This document shows, in pieces, positions 23,631 through 33,426 of a DNA stretch of 44,323 nucleotides. Under the pieces are notes generated by a model. It saw only the letters and a list, made by a program, of their open reading frames with translations. It searched no databases and had not been told where the DNA came from. The position numbers and the translations under genes are program-made. The DNA is taken from NCBI GenBank assembly GCA_947632485.1, contig CANRPJ010000025.1, forward strand, positions 1 through 44,323. The letters are read 5' to 3'. The DNA comes from an uncultured Muribaculaceae bacterium (GTDB lineage Bacteria > Bacteroidota > Bacteroidia > Bacteroidales > Muribaculaceae). Positions within the stretch are counted from its first letter, which is position 1; every line of letters begins with the position of its first letter.

Positions 23631-25976
23631 ATGAAACGTTTAGCGATATTGGCTGCCGCAGTGGCTCCTTTTTTAGGTGTGCAGGCGGTGAATAAAGAGG
23701 TGAAAGATGACCTTACGTTGCAGCCTACAGATTATGTGAATGTGTTTGTTGGAACCGACGGGTATGGCAACGTATATCCCGGAGCGCAGACTCCGTTCGG
23801 GGGTATCCAGATAAGTCCCGACACCGATGAGCATTTCTACGACTGCGCGTCGGGCTACAAATGGAACCGCAATTCAATTCAGGGTTTCTCGCTGTCGCAC
23901 CTGAGCGGCACCGGTATACCCGATCTGGGCGATTTCCTTTTCATGGCCGGCACGGGCACACCGAAGCTGCAGGGAGGCACCGACGAGGATCCTGACTCGG
24001 GCTATCGCTCGCGCTTCTCCCATTCGCAGGAGAAGGCGGAGCCGGGCTACTATGGCGTGAAGCTACTCGACTATGGAGTAGATGCCGAAATGACGGCTGC
24101 CGACCGCGCCGGAATGCTTCGCTTCACATTTCCCGACACCGCCTCGCAGGGCTTTGTGCTCGTAGATCTCGACCACACGCTCTGGCAGAGCTGCGCATGG
24201 GCCAATGTGAGGGTGGAGAATGATTCCACGATCACGGGCTATAAGCTCGTGAAGGGCTGGGGGCCGGAGCGCCACATCTATTTCAAGGCGGTATTCTCCA
24301 AGCCATTTGCCAGCTACAGGATTTATCAGGAAGGTAAGCCGGTGATCTACAATACATCGCGCTTCCGCAGCCACCGCGAGGCCTGGGGCAAGGATCTGAG
24401 GTTCGTGGCTACATTTGATACCGACGGCCTGCCGCTCGTGGTGAAAACGGCAATTTCCAGCACAGGCACCGATGGCGCTACTCTCAATCTCGAGGAGATA
24501 GCAGGAAAGAATTTCGACGAGGTGCGCGCCGAGGCCTCCGAGAAATGGAACAAGGAGCTGAGCCGCTATCAGCCAAAGGGTACGCGCAAGCAGCTGGAGA
24601 CCTTCTATACCTCCGCCTATCATGCTGCTCTCTGCCCCTTCATCTACGGCGATGCCGACGGAAGTTTCCGGGGGCTCGATAAGAATATAGAGAAGGCTGA
24701 GGGTTATACGCCGCTTACGGAGTTCTCGCTTTGGGACACCTACCGCGCCTTCCACCCGTTGATGAATCTGGTGCATCAGGACGTGCAGGCCGATGTGGCC
24801 AACTCTCTGCTGGCTCACTACGACCGCAGCGTAGAGAAGATGCTGCCTTACTGGGCTTTCGGCAGTAATGAGACCTGGTGCATGATCGGCTATCACGCAG
24901 CTTCGGTGCTTGCCGACATGATATGCAAGGACGTGCCCGGCTTCGATAAGGAGCGTGCTTTTGAGGCGATGGTGACCACGGCGATGAATGATAACTACGA
25001 CTGCCTGCCGGATTATCGCGAGAAGGGCTATGTGCCGTTTGACAAGGAGGCTGAGTCAGTATCGAAGACTCTGGAATATGCCTACGATGACTATGCGATA
25101 GCGCAGGCGGCCAAGAAACTCGGCAAGCAGAAGGAATATGACTATTTCATGAACCGCGCCATGAGCTATCTCAATCTCTACGACAAGCAGAGCGGCTACA
25201 TGAGAGGCCGCGATTCGAAAGGAGACTGGCGCACGCCGTTCCAGCCCGTGGCCTATGAAGGACCCGGATCCGACAATGGCTGGGGCGACATCACGGAGGG
25301 CTTCACGGTGCAATATCACTGGACGGTGCCTCATGATGTGCAGGGTCTGATGAACCTAATGGGCAAGGATCTCTTCAAGGCGCGTCTCGATTCGCTGTTC
25401 CTCCATGAACTGCCCGACGACATACCGGGCGCCCACGACATTCAGGGCCGCATCGGCGCCTATTGGCACGGCAATGAACCCTGCCATCATATAGCTTACC
25501 TCTACAACTATCTGGGCGAGCCTTGGAAATGCCAGCAGAGGGTGCGCGAGGTGGTCGACCGGTTCTATGGCAACGAACCCGGCTCGCTTTGCGGCAACGA
25601 CGACTGCGGGCAGATGTCGGCCTGGTATATCTTCAACTGCCTCGGCTTCTACCCGGTGGCACCCTCGAGCGGCATCTATAATCTGGGCTCACCGGCGCTG
25701 CCGGCTCTCGACGTGACCATGAGCAATGGCAAGAAAATCAGCATGACTGCCAAAAACTGGAGCCCAGAAGCAGTCTATGTTGACAAGGTAATGCTCAACG
25801 GCAAGCCCTGGACGAAATCCTATATTACCTACGACGATATCAAAGACGGTGCTGATCTGGAGTTCGTAATGAGTAAGAAGCCCAACCTCAGGCGCGCCAC
25901 GCGGCCGGAGGATATAGCTCCGTCAGTCACTGGTGCCGGCGAGCTCCCCGTCTGGAAGCCGGGAATGGGGCTATAA
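23631..25976 (+). CDS. GH92 alpha-mannosidase (exo-acting)
   Basis: A 781-aa secreted glycoside hydrolase of family GH92, which removes alpha-linked mannose (most often alpha-1,2) with inversion and calcium dependence. Signal peptide 1-20. The N-terminal beta-sandwich begins at YVNVFVGTDGYGNVYPGAQTPFGG, and the (alpha/alpha)6 domain includes LWDTYRAFHPLMNL, GNEPCHHIAYLYNY and the catalytic-Asp region GNDDCGQMSAWYIF (Asp657/658). It closes with the family's LGSPALP and KKISMTAKNWS. Full length. The frame extends upstream to a TTG at 23622, but ATG 23631 begins the signal peptide. The last 6 bp overlap the convergent metallopeptidase gene. Likely substrates are high-mannose N-glycans or yeast mannan. 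Confidence 0.95.
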   Translation: MKRLAILAAAVAPFLGVQAVNKEVKDDLTLQPTDYVNVFVGTDGYGNVYPGAQTPFGGIQISPDTDEHFYDCASGYKWNRNSIQGFSLSHLSGTGIPDLGDFLFMAGTGTPKLQGGTDEDPDSGYRSRFSHSQEKAEPGYYGVKLLDYGVDAEMTAADRAGMLRFTFPDTASQGFVLVDLDHTLWQSCAWANVRVENDSTITGYKLVKGWGPERHIYFKAVFSKPFASYRIYQEGKPVIYNTSRFRSHREAWGKDLRFVATFDTDGLPLVVKTAISSTGTDGATLNLEEIAGKNFDEVRAEASEKWNKELSRYQPKGTRKQLETFYTSAYHAALCPFIYGDADGSFRGLDKNIEKAEGYTPLTEFSLWDTYRAFHPLMNLVHQDVQADVANSLLAHYDRSVEKMLPYWAFGSNETWCMIGYHAASVLADMICKDVPGFDKERAFEAMVTTAMNDNYDCLPDYREKGYVPFDKEAESVSKTLEYAYDDYAIAQAAKKLGKQKEYDYFMNRAMSYLNLYDKQSGYMRGRDSKGDWRTPFQPVAYEGPGSDNGWGDITEGFTVQYHWTVPHDVQGLMNLMGKDLFKARLDSLFLHELPDDIPGAHDIQGRIGAYWHGNEPCHHIAYLYNYLGEPWKCQQRVREVVDRFYGNEPGSLCGNDDCGQMSAWYIFNCLGFYPVAPSSGIYNLGSPALPALDVTMSNGKKISMTAKNWSPEAVYVDKVMLNGKPWTKSYITYDDIKDGADLEFVMSKKPNLRRATRPEDIAPSVTGAGELPVWKPGMGL

Positions 25977-26846
25977 GGCGGAGTAGGCAGGCGAGAAGGT
26001 GTCGCCCTGGTTGGGATCGCCGGTCTGTATGCCCTTCGACAGCCAGCGCACTCGCTGCTCCGAGCGGCCGTGGTTGAAGCTGTCGGGCATCTCGCGTCCG
26101 TAGGCCTTTCGCTGAAGATAGTCGTCGCCGATAAGTGAGGCTGTCTTTATCGCATTCTCTATATCGCCCTCCTCGATGCTCTGAAACATCTTGTTGTCGA
26201 GGTTGGCCCATACGCCGGCGTAATAGTCGGCCTGAAGCTCGAGTCTCACGGAGATCTGGTTGGCCTCGCGCTCCGATACCCGGTTCATCAGTGAGTGGGC
26301 CTGGTCGAGGGTGCCGAGGAGATGTTGCACATGGTGGCCTACCTCGTGGGCTATCACGTAGGCGTAGGCGAAATCGCCCGATGAGCCGATGTTGCGCTGC
26401 ATATCTTCGAAGAAGTCGAGGTCGATATAGACCGACTCGTCGGCCGAGCAATAGAAGGGTCCGGTCTGTGCCGTAGCGTTGCCGCAGCCCGACTGCACCG
26501 AGCCGTGGAAAAGCACCATTTTCGGGCATCGGTATTCTCCCCAGCCCTGACGGCGGAACTCGGCGGTCCATACGTCTTCTGTACCGGCAAGCACCTTCGA
26601 TGCCAGATCGGCAAGCCGCTGCTGCTCGGCAGTCTCCACATATTCCGAACCCTGGCCCTGCATCGAGAGCCCCTGCTGCGAGCCGGCTATATTGCCGATC
26701 ACATCGCTAAGGTCGCCTCCTCCCAGCAGGGTGACCAGCGCCACGATGATGAAACCTACGATTCCTCCGCCTACTCCAATCGATTTTCCGCTGAGGTGGC
26801 GGCGGTCAGATACGTTGCTGCTGTTGCGGCGTCCTTGCAATCTCAT
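25971..26846 (-). CDS. Neutral zinc metallopeptidase (YpfJ family)
   Basis: A 291-aa protein of the putative neutral zinc metallopeptidase family (PF04228). It has a basic cytosolic N-terminus, one membrane segment (about 25-43), a linker and an extracytoplasmic domain. The metal site HEVGHH is at 167-172, and family stretches GSVQSGCGNATAQTGPFYC and IDLDFFEDM precede it. Cysteine positions are conserved. Physiological substrate unknown for the family. Its start shares a base with the stop of the DUF418 gene upstream, so the two are one operon. Its end overlaps GH92 on the other strand by 6 bp. Confidence 0.92.
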   Translation of the reverse strand: MRLQGRRNSSNVSDRRHLSGKSIGVGGGIVGFIIVALVTLLGGGDLSDVIGNIAGSQQGLSMQGQGSEYVETAEQQRLADLASKVLAGTEDVWTAEFRRQGWGEYRCPKMVLFHGSVQSGCGNATAQTGPFYCSADESVYIDLDFFEDMQRNIGSSGDFAYAYVIAHEVGHHVQHLLGTLDQAHSLMNRVSEREANQISVRLELQADYYAGVWANLDNKMFQSIEEGDIENAIKTASLIGDDYLQRKAYGREMPDSFNHGRSEQRVRWLSKGIQTGDPNQGDTFSPAYSAL

Positions 26847-28084
26847 TATAAAGCTGTATTTAAGGATTTGTCAATATTGGTTGTGTGTCGGCGCTTCAGC
26901 GGGAAGCGGCGCAGGAAGGTGGCGCATTTCCAGGCGTATTCGAGAGGGCCGTGGGTGAACCGGGCCAGCCACCACCGGCAGGCTGCATATTGAATCAGGA
27001 AGAGGAGCGCTCCGAGGAGCACACTCTCGAAGATCGTGAGGTGAGCGTGGAGTCCGAAGCCCCAGTTATAGTAGAGCAAGGAGCCTACGATGCTCTGCGT
27101 CACATAGTTGGTGAGGCTCATTCGACCGTAGGGAATTATCAGTGCGAGTCGACGCTGAGCCTTTGTGCAATACCAGGCGAAGAGCACACCCGCTACCAGA
27201 ATGAGCATCAGCGAGAAGTTGGCCAGCGATGATATTATTATCAAGAGGGGAGAGAGAATGTTTCTGTTTTCTATGAAGTTAGGCACCATCTGGTCCAGAC
27301 CGTGGAGCACGAAGAATGCCGGCACAGCCCATAGCAGCACTTTGCCCCATTGCGGCAGCCGTGAAGCCGAAAACCAGGAATGGCGCCCGATGAGCATTCC
27401 GAGGATAAAGAGAGCTGCGGTCTGGCATACCCGACCGTGGTCCCACGCCCAGGCGAGCGAGGCTATCTGGCCGTAGAGGAGATTGGCGCGCGCCGTAGAG
27501 AGAAAAGAGCCGGCATATTGCTCATTGAAGCAGGCTCCCCACCATTGGCTCGAAGGAATGGCGGGAGTGATGTAGGCCGGATCGAGTGTAGCCCTTACTA
27601 CAAACCAGATGCAGATAGGTTGCAGAAGCAGAATCGCGACGATCCAGAGCAGGGTGCGGGTGCGCAGGCGGCAGGTAAGCGGCAGAATGAAACCTACGAG
27701 CGAATAGAGCACGAGGATTTCAGCCGTGAAGAACATGCCGTTGAAATTACCGATTATGAAAAGTAGCACGAGCCTCCAGCAGAATCGTCCCCGGAAATCC
27801 TCGCCCTTCTCCCTGCGTCGGCTCTCCTGAATGAAGAAACTGAAGCCGAAAAGGAGCGCGAACACGGCATAGGCCTTTCCGCCGAGAAGGAAGAAAAGCC
27901 CGTCCCACACGGCGCGGTCGGCAAATGTAAGCCATGCGCTCTGGCCGCTGGTGTCGGGATAAGATCCGAAATTGAAATGCTCTATCGAATGGAGCAAAAT
28001 TATCCCGAGCACTGCCAGTCCGCGCAGCACATCGGCCACATCTACCCGGCCCTCCTGGCGCAAATGTCTTTCAGTAAATTCCAT
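26846..28084 (-). CDS. DUF418 integral membrane protein
   Basis: A 412-aa protein with about ten hydrophobic helices. The N-terminal RGLAVLGIILLHS resembles membrane acyltransferases, and the DUF418 domain follows from about 240, with YGRMSLTNYVTQSI as its hallmark. Family members are of unknown function, and a role in modifying or transporting an envelope component is speculated. It is first in a two-gene unit with the zinc metallopeptidase. The minus-strand box TAACTTTG (plus 28111-28104) could serve as its -7 element, 20 bp upstream of the ATG. Confidence 0.85.
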   Translation of the reverse strand: MEFTERHLRQEGRVDVADVLRGLAVLGIILLHSIEHFNFGSYPDTSGQSAWLTFADRAVWDGLFFLLGGKAYAVFALLFGFSFFIQESRRREKGEDFRGRFCWRLVLLFIIGNFNGMFFTAEILVLYSLVGFILPLTCRLRTRTLLWIVAILLLQPICIWFVVRATLDPAYITPAIPSSQWWGACFNEQYAGSFLSTARANLLYGQIASLAWAWDHGRVCQTAALFILGMLIGRHSWFSASRLPQWGKVLLWAVPAFFVLHGLDQMVPNFIENRNILSPLLIIISSLANFSLMLILVAGVLFAWYCTKAQRRLALIIPYGRMSLTNYVTQSIVGSLLYYNWGFGLHAHLTIFESVLLGALLFLIQYAACRWWLARFTHGPLEYAWKCATFLRRFPLKRRHTTNIDKSLNTAL

Positions 28085-28153
28085 AGTTTATCCGATCAAA
28101 GGACAAAGTTACGCAAAAATCCTTATCCGCCCCCGGTGGATTGGAGGGCGGAT

Positions 28154-28184
28154 TTTGGGGAACGCGGGAATTTTGTTATCTTTG
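28154..28184 (+). promoter_or_regulatory. Promoter of the spoT-pgpH operon
   Basis: TTTG (28154-28157), an exact 19-bp spacer and TATCTTTG (28177-28184). One of the best promoter matches in the window. The start near 28191 leaves a leader of about 55 nt and excludes the upstream ATG at 27977. Confidence 0.8.
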
Positions 28185-28246
28185 TAATCGGTAAAGCAGC
28201 ATCTTGTCCGGCCTCGGGCAAGGCGCGGCTCCTGAAGAGGAAACAC

Positions 28247-30478
28247 ATGGATTCGATACAGCCTTATATTCAACCGAGCCCCGAAGTCGAGGATATGCAG
28301 ATAGAAGAGGCCTTCGCAGAGGTGAAGCAGGCCTATCTGGCAAGTAATCACCGAAAGAAGGTGGAGATAATCGAGCGGGCGTTCCGTTTTGCAAAGGAAG
28401 CCCACAAGGGAGTGCGCCGCCGCAGCGGTGAGCCTTATATCTTCCACCCGATAGCAGTGGCGAAGATCGTTATATCTGAACTCGGGCTTGGCTCCACCTC
28501 CATCTGCGCGGCGCTGCTGCATGATGTGGTGGAGGATACGGAATACACCCGCGAGGATATCGAAGCAAACTTTGGGCCGAAAATAGCTTCTATCGTAGAG
28601 GGGCTTACAAAGATCTCAGGAGGTATATTCGGCGATCGCGCTTCGGTGCAGGCTGAAAATTTCAGGAAGCTGCTCCTTTCGATGTCGACCGATGTGCGCG
28701 TGGTGCTGATAAAGATGGCCGACCGCCTCCATAATATGCGTACGCTGGGCTCCATGCGCCCCGAAAAGCAATACAAGATAGCGGGCGAGACCCTCTATGT
28801 GTATGCCCCGCTGGCGCATCGTCTCGGTCTTTTCAAGATAAAGGAGGAGCTTGAGAATCTCGCTTTCAAATATGAGCACCCGGCAAAATATGCCGAGATA
28901 ATGTCGCTGGTGGACCAGAGTGAGGAGCACCGCCAGAAAGTAGTGGAGGAATTTGTGGCTCCGGTGCGCGAGAAGCTCGATGCAGCCGGATTCAAGTATG
29001 AGATAAAGGCGAGGGTGAAGAGCGCTTATTCTATCTATAATAAGATGGAAACCAAGCATATCCCCTTCGAGGAGATATATGATGTCTATGCGGTGCGCGT
29101 GATTTTCGAGAATGACGACGACGCTCTGGAAAAACTGCGCTGCTGGCAGATCTACACCTTCTTCACCGATGGCCACAGAGTGCACCCGGATCGCCTGCGC
29201 GACTGGACCAGCACTCCGAAAGCCAATGGCTATCGGGCGCTCCACCTTACCTGTATGGGGCCTGAGGGGAAATGGGTTGAGGTGCAGATCCGTTCGCGCA
29301 AAATGGACGAGATCGCTGAGCTCGGCTATGCGGCTCATTGGAAATATAAGACCGGAGAGCAAGACGATGATTCAGAGCTCGATAACTGGATGAACACCAT
29401 TAAGGATATCCTTGCGAATCCGGAGCCGAATGCCATCGACTTTCTCGATACCATCAAGCTCAATCTCTTCTCTTCGGAAATATATGTGTTCACTCCCAAG
29501 GGCGACCTGATCACACTTCCTTCCGGGGCTACGGTGCTCGACCTCGCCTTCGCTATCCATACGGAACTGGGACTCCATTGCATAGCGGGCAAGATCAATC
29601 ATAAACTGGTGCCGCTCAATTATAAACTCGACAGCGGCGACCAGGTGGAGATTATCACTTCTGAATCGCAGCAGCCGAAAGCGGAATGGCTGGGATATTG
29701 CCACTCGGCAAAGGCGCAAAACAGACTGCGCGCAATTCTCCGTAAGGATCAGCGCACTCTCACACTGCGCGGCGAAGAGCTTTTCAATGAGGCGCTGAAG
29801 CGCGAAGGGGTAGAGGCTACCAATGAACTGATGACGCGTCTGCTTTCGGCTTATCACCTTCATACGCGCGAGGAGCTTTATCAGATGCTTGCCAGCGATG
29901 AGATCGACCTCTCCGGAGCCCAGCTCAAGGATATGCAGAAGAGCCGCACCTCGCTCCTGTCGAAGATGCTCCGCAATCCTTTCGCTACAAAGAAGAAGGA
30001 TAGCGCGGAGAAGCGGCCGCCCATCGACAGGAAAGCGGTCTACGAACTGCACCCCGACGATGTGCAGCCCAACTATAAACTGGATACGTGCTGCTCGCCG
30101 GTGCCGGGTGATGAAGTGCTCGGTTTTGTAGATGACGACAACAACGTAGTGGTCCATAAGCTTAACTGCCCGACTGCGATGCGGCTGAAGAGCAGCTTCG
30201 GCTCGCGCCTGGTGGCTACGCGCTGGAAAGGTCGCGCCGAGCGCTTTCTGGCTACTATCAGTGTAGATGGGCTGGATCGCCACGGAATCCTTGAAGAGAT
30301 AACCAACACGCTCTCGCAGCAGCTCGGGGTGAATATCCGGGGGCTGAATATTGCCGCAAAGCAAGAGGTGTTTCATTGCGAGCTTACGGTGCAGATAGAT
30401 ACCACCGAGACTCTCGACAAGATATGCCGCGAACTGAAGAAGATTAAAGACGTGAAATTCGCCAAGCGGATTTCCTGA
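28247..30478 (+). CDS. spoT: Bifunctional (p)ppGpp synthetase/hydrolase (Rel/SpoT)
   Basis: Long RSH enzyme of 743 aa. The N-terminal HD hydrolase domain carries H92-D93-x2-E96-D97 (HDVVED). The synthetase domain has EIYDVYAVRVIF and GYRALHLT. A TGS domain (IYVFTPKGDLITLPSGATVL), the conserved HPDDVQPNYKLDTCCSPVPGDEV region and a C-terminal ACT domain complete the usual order. Both catalytic halves look intact, so it may make and degrade the stringent-response alarmone. The frame is open upstream to 27977, but that extends across the promoter and into the divergent DUF418 gene, so ATG 28247 is chosen. pgpH follows after 12 bp. Confidence 0.95.
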   Translation: MDSIQPYIQPSPEVEDMQIEEAFAEVKQAYLASNHRKKVEIIERAFRFAKEAHKGVRRRSGEPYIFHPIAVAKIVISELGLGSTSICAALLHDVVEDTEYTREDIEANFGPKIASIVEGLTKISGGIFGDRASVQAENFRKLLLSMSTDVRVVLIKMADRLHNMRTLGSMRPEKQYKIAGETLYVYAPLAHRLGLFKIKEELENLAFKYEHPAKYAEIMSLVDQSEEHRQKVVEEFVAPVREKLDAAGFKYEIKARVKSAYSIYNKMETKHIPFEEIYDVYAVRVIFENDDDALEKLRCWQIYTFFTDGHRVHPDRLRDWTSTPKANGYRALHLTCMGPEGKWVEVQIRSRKMDEIAELGYAAHWKYKTGEQDDDSELDNWMNTIKDILANPEPNAIDFLDTIKLNLFSSEIYVFTPKGDLITLPSGATVLDLAFAIHTELGLHCIAGKINHKLVPLNYKLDSGDQVEIITSESQQPKAEWLGYCHSAKAQNRLRAILRKDQRTLTLRGEELFNEALKREGVEATNELMTRLLSAYHLHTREELYQMLASDEIDLSGAQLKDMQKSRTSLLSKMLRNPFATKKKDSAEKRPPIDRKAVYELHPDDVQPNYKLDTCCSPVPGDEVLGFVDDDNNVVVHKLNCPTAMRLKSSFGSRLVATRWKGRAERFLATISVDGLDRHGILEEITNTLSQQLGVNIRGLNIAAKQEVFHCELTVQIDTTETLDKICRELKKIKDVKFAKRIS

Positions 30479-30490
30479 TTCGGAGAAACT

Positions 30491-32560
30491 ATGGCTGATA
30501 CGAATAAGATATTCTCAAAAATCAATCTGCTGAGAGGAGGGCTTGCGGCGCTTCTGATAGCTGTAGTGACCATTCTGCTTCCCCGCGCCGACCACCAGTC
30601 GTTTTCCTACGAACTGAATCAGCCCTGGCGCTATCCGCTGCTTACCGCGGCTTTCGATATGCCTATCCTGCGCGATTCCGCTTCGGCAGCGAAGATGAAA
30701 GATAGCATCGATGTTCATTTCGTGCCTTTCGTGAGGCGCGACAATGAGCTGGCTTCAGATAATATAGAGCGATTCACCAAATTGCTGCAAAACCGGTTTA
30801 CGGCCGCCGAGGTGAAGGCTCTTACAGGAGCGTTGGCGAGCGTATATGCCACTGGAATAGTTGATCCTAATGTGTATAGCCAGGTCAGCCGGGAGGGTTC
30901 GCCCGTATTGAGAATCACCGAGAAAGGCTCCGAAGGGCAACCGGAGGTGATCGGAATCGACGCCCGCCATATGCTTCCTCCCATCAAGGCCTTTGAGCGC
31001 GTAGATTCGCTGTATCATGCCATGTTGCCTTCCGCTACCAGTCTTGGCGACGAGGGCGCCCAGGCGCTCAACATCTGCCTGGAGCCCAACATAGTGATCG
31101 ATAGCCTGACCGACAGCAAATTCCGCAACCAGGAATATCTGAATGTCACGGCCGCACTTGGAGTGATAAAGAAGGGTCAGAGAATTGTAGATCTCGGTGA
31201 GATCATCACTCCCCAGATCTATACCAATATCAGCACCTATCAGGAGATGTGGAATCAGCGTGAGGATCAGGATGCCGACCGCAATTATTCTCTTCTGGGG
31301 AAAGCGCTGTATGTGGCCTTATGTGTGGCGCTTCTGTATCTGTTCCTGGGGCTTTACCGCAGCCGTTTCTTCGCCAATGCGAAGCAGATGACGTTTCTAA
31401 TGACGATCATCACCATTTTCGATGCGTTGGCAATAATAGTATTCGAGTATGTGCCGGGAGGTCTCTATCTGATGCCGTTCCCGATAGTGCCGGTTCTGGC
31501 GTTGGTATTTTTCGATTCGCGCACCGCTATCTTCAGCCTTATAACCACGGTGCTTATAGCGGCAGTGGTCTCGGTAATGCCTTTCACATTTGTGGTGATG
31601 GAGCTGGCAGCCGGATTGGTAGCTACATTCAGTATCCATCAGCTTTCGAAGCGTTGGCAGCTTCTGCGGGCCTCGGCTCTGGCGGTGCTGACCTATATGG
31701 TGTTCTACCTCGTGATGATGCTGATGACGGAAGGAAATTTCGATCTGTTCTCATGGCGCGCTGTGGTGATGCTTACCATCAACGGTGTGCTGTTCTCATT
31801 CTCTTATGTGCTTATCGTGCTCATCGAGCGGATCTACGGTTTCACATCGGCTGTGACTCTTGTAGAGCTTAGCGATATCAATACTCCTCTTCTGCGCCGC
31901 CTCGCCGAGGAGGCACCCGGCACCTTCCAGCATTCCATGCAGGTGTCGATGCTTGCCGCCGAGGCAGCGAGAGCCATCGGGGCCAATACCCAGCTGGTAA
32001 GAACAGGAGCTCTCTATCATGATATAGGCAAGATGGAGAATCCTATCTATTTCACTGAGAACCAGCATGGCATGAATCCTCACGACGGACAGCCGCCGCA
32101 GGCTTGCGCGCGGAAGATCATCAGCCATGTGACCAACGGCCTCTCAATGGCCTCGAAAGAGAAGCTCCCGCCGGTAATCAGGAATTTCATTTCCGAGCAC
32201 CACGGAAGAGGCCTGACGCGCTATTTCTACAATACCGCGGTAAATGAGCATCCGGGAGAGCACGTAGATCCGGAAGACTTCACTTATCCGGGTCCGAATC
32301 CTCAGTCGAAAGAAACTGCCATTCTGATGATGGCAGATGCAGTAGAGGCCGCCTCGAGGAGTCTTACCGACTATTCTCCGGATAGTATCAACGCTCTGGT
32401 CAATAAGCTGATCGACGGCCAGATAGCCGACGGACTCCTGAAGGAGGCGCCTATCTCACTGCGGGATATAGAGACGGTGAAAGATACTTTCAAAAAGCGT
32501 CTTGCCACTATATATCATTCGAGAATAGCTTATCCTGAACTGCAAACGAAACCGGTATGA
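30491..32560 (+). CDS. 7TMR-HD phosphodiesterase, PgpH-like (probable c-di-AMP hydrolase)
   Basis: A 689-aa inner-membrane protein. It has one N-terminal helix (about 15-33), a large extracytoplasmic region (about 35-255), seven helices (about 265-455) and a cytosolic HD domain. The HD domain shows TFQHSMQVSMLAA, ALYHDIGKM (H510, D511), EHHG and MMADAVEAASRSL, the metal-binding set of PgpH-type enzymes. These hydrolyse the second messenger c-di-AMP. The gene lies 12 bp after spoT, giving an alarmone and c-di-AMP operon. PgpH of Listeria is inhibited by (p)ppGpp, and whether that holds here is unknown. Confidence 0.88.
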   Translation: MADTNKIFSKINLLRGGLAALLIAVVTILLPRADHQSFSYELNQPWRYPLLTAAFDMPILRDSASAAKMKDSIDVHFVPFVRRDNELASDNIERFTKLLQNRFTAAEVKALTGALASVYATGIVDPNVYSQVSREGSPVLRITEKGSEGQPEVIGIDARHMLPPIKAFERVDSLYHAMLPSATSLGDEGAQALNICLEPNIVIDSLTDSKFRNQEYLNVTAALGVIKKGQRIVDLGEIITPQIYTNISTYQEMWNQREDQDADRNYSLLGKALYVALCVALLYLFLGLYRSRFFANAKQMTFLMTIITIFDALAIIVFEYVPGGLYLMPFPIVPVLALVFFDSRTAIFSLITTVLIAAVVSVMPFTFVVMELAAGLVATFSIHQLSKRWQLLRASALAVLTYMVFYLVMMLMTEGNFDLFSWRAVVMLTINGVLFSFSYVLIVLIERIYGFTSAVTLVELSDINTPLLRRLAEEAPGTFQHSMQVSMLAAEAARAIGANTQLVRTGALYHDIGKMENPIYFTENQHGMNPHDGQPPQACARKIISHVTNGLSMASKEKLPPVIRNFISEHHGRGLTRYFYNTAVNEHPGEHVDPEDFTYPGPNPQSKETAILMMADAVEAASRSLTDYSPDSINALVNKLIDGQIADGLLKEAPISLRDIETVKDTFKKRLATIYHSRIAYPELQTKPV

Positions 32561-32626
32561 CCGACCTTTCGCGCCAGTTCAGACGTTTTATTACTGCCGG
32601 GTCGCCCCGGTAAACCAGATCCATGT

Positions 32627-33406
32627 ATGAAGAAAATAGCGCTATATATATTATTCCTTAGCCTTGCGGCTCTCGGAGCTACCGCACAAGACGGCAACGA
32701 TAAGCGAAAGCTCGTGGTAGAGAAGCCCGATCTCGAGCAGATAGCTCAGGAGACCCTCAATCCCGAAAGCCGCTTCTTCTTCCCCAGGCTGCTTGAGAAG
32801 TATAACCGCAACGATACGCTGATGACTAACGAGGAGTATCGGCATCTTTATCTGGGATATATGTTTCAGGAAGATTACGACCCCTATCGCGAATCGAAAT
32901 ATGCCGACAAGACGGATTATCTGCGCGCCAAAAAAGAGCATACGAAAGAGGAGATAGATACGGTCAGGAAATATGCCGAGCTCACGCTTAAGGATAATCC
33001 TTTCGACTTGCGGCAGATGTCTTTCCTGGTTCATGTGCTGAAGGAGAAGCAGAAAAATATGTCGGCCAAGATCTGGGAGTACCGTCTGGAGCATCTTCTG
33101 GGTGCCATAAAGAGCACGGGCACCGGTGAGGATGCCGAGAATGCCTGGTATGTGATCTACCCGATGCATGAATACGATATGGTGCAGCTTCTGGGCTATG
33201 AGGCTACAGATGTGGACTATATCGACCCGGGAATCGACTTTCTGACAGTGAAGCCTGAGGAGGAGACCGCCAAGCGCCTTAAGGATAAAGTAGCCAAGGG
33301 ATTTTATTTCAACATGCAGGTGCCGCAGGCACAGTATGCCCTCAAGCACCCAGGTGAGGAGGAGATGGAAGAAGTTGTGCAGGAAAATATTGAGAATGAA
33401 GAATAA
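32627..33406 (+). CDS. Secreted DUF4919 protein
   Basis: A 259-aa protein with a signal peptide (1-20, ending ATAQ). It belongs to the Bacteroidota-specific DUF4919 family by its EEYRHLYLGYMFQEDYDPYR segment and charged helical body. Function unknown, probably periplasmic. The acidic C-terminus (EEEMEEVVQENIENEE) is notable. It lies 66 bp after pgpH, with a small GC hairpin in the gap and no clear promoter. The SlyD gene follows 20 bp later, so it may be part of the same transcript. Confidence 0.8.
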   Translation: MKKIALYILFLSLAALGATAQDGNDKRKLVVEKPDLEQIAQETLNPESRFFFPRLLEKYNRNDTLMTNEEYRHLYLGYMFQEDYDPYRESKYADKTDYLRAKKEHTKEEIDTVRKYAELTLKDNPFDLRQMSFLVHVLKEKQKNMSAKIWEYRLEHLLGAIKSTGTGEDAENAWYVIYPMHEYDMVQLLGYEATDVDYIDPGIDFLTVKPEEETAKRLKDKVAKGFYFNMQVPQAQYALKHPGEEEMEEVVQENIENEE

Positions 33407-33426
33407 ATCTAAAAATTGATAAATCT

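Noticed and set aside
21201..25976. Classical SusC/SusD polysaccharide-utilisation locus
   Set aside because: The receptor is of the OMP_b-brl type, no SusD-like lipoprotein follows and no PUL regulator is present. GH92 and the receptor are merely neighbours with separate promoters.
27977..28246. N-terminal extension of SpoT from ATG 27977
   Set aside because: It would read across the consensus promoter at 28154-28184 and into the divergent DUF418 gene. ATG 28247 gives the normal family length.
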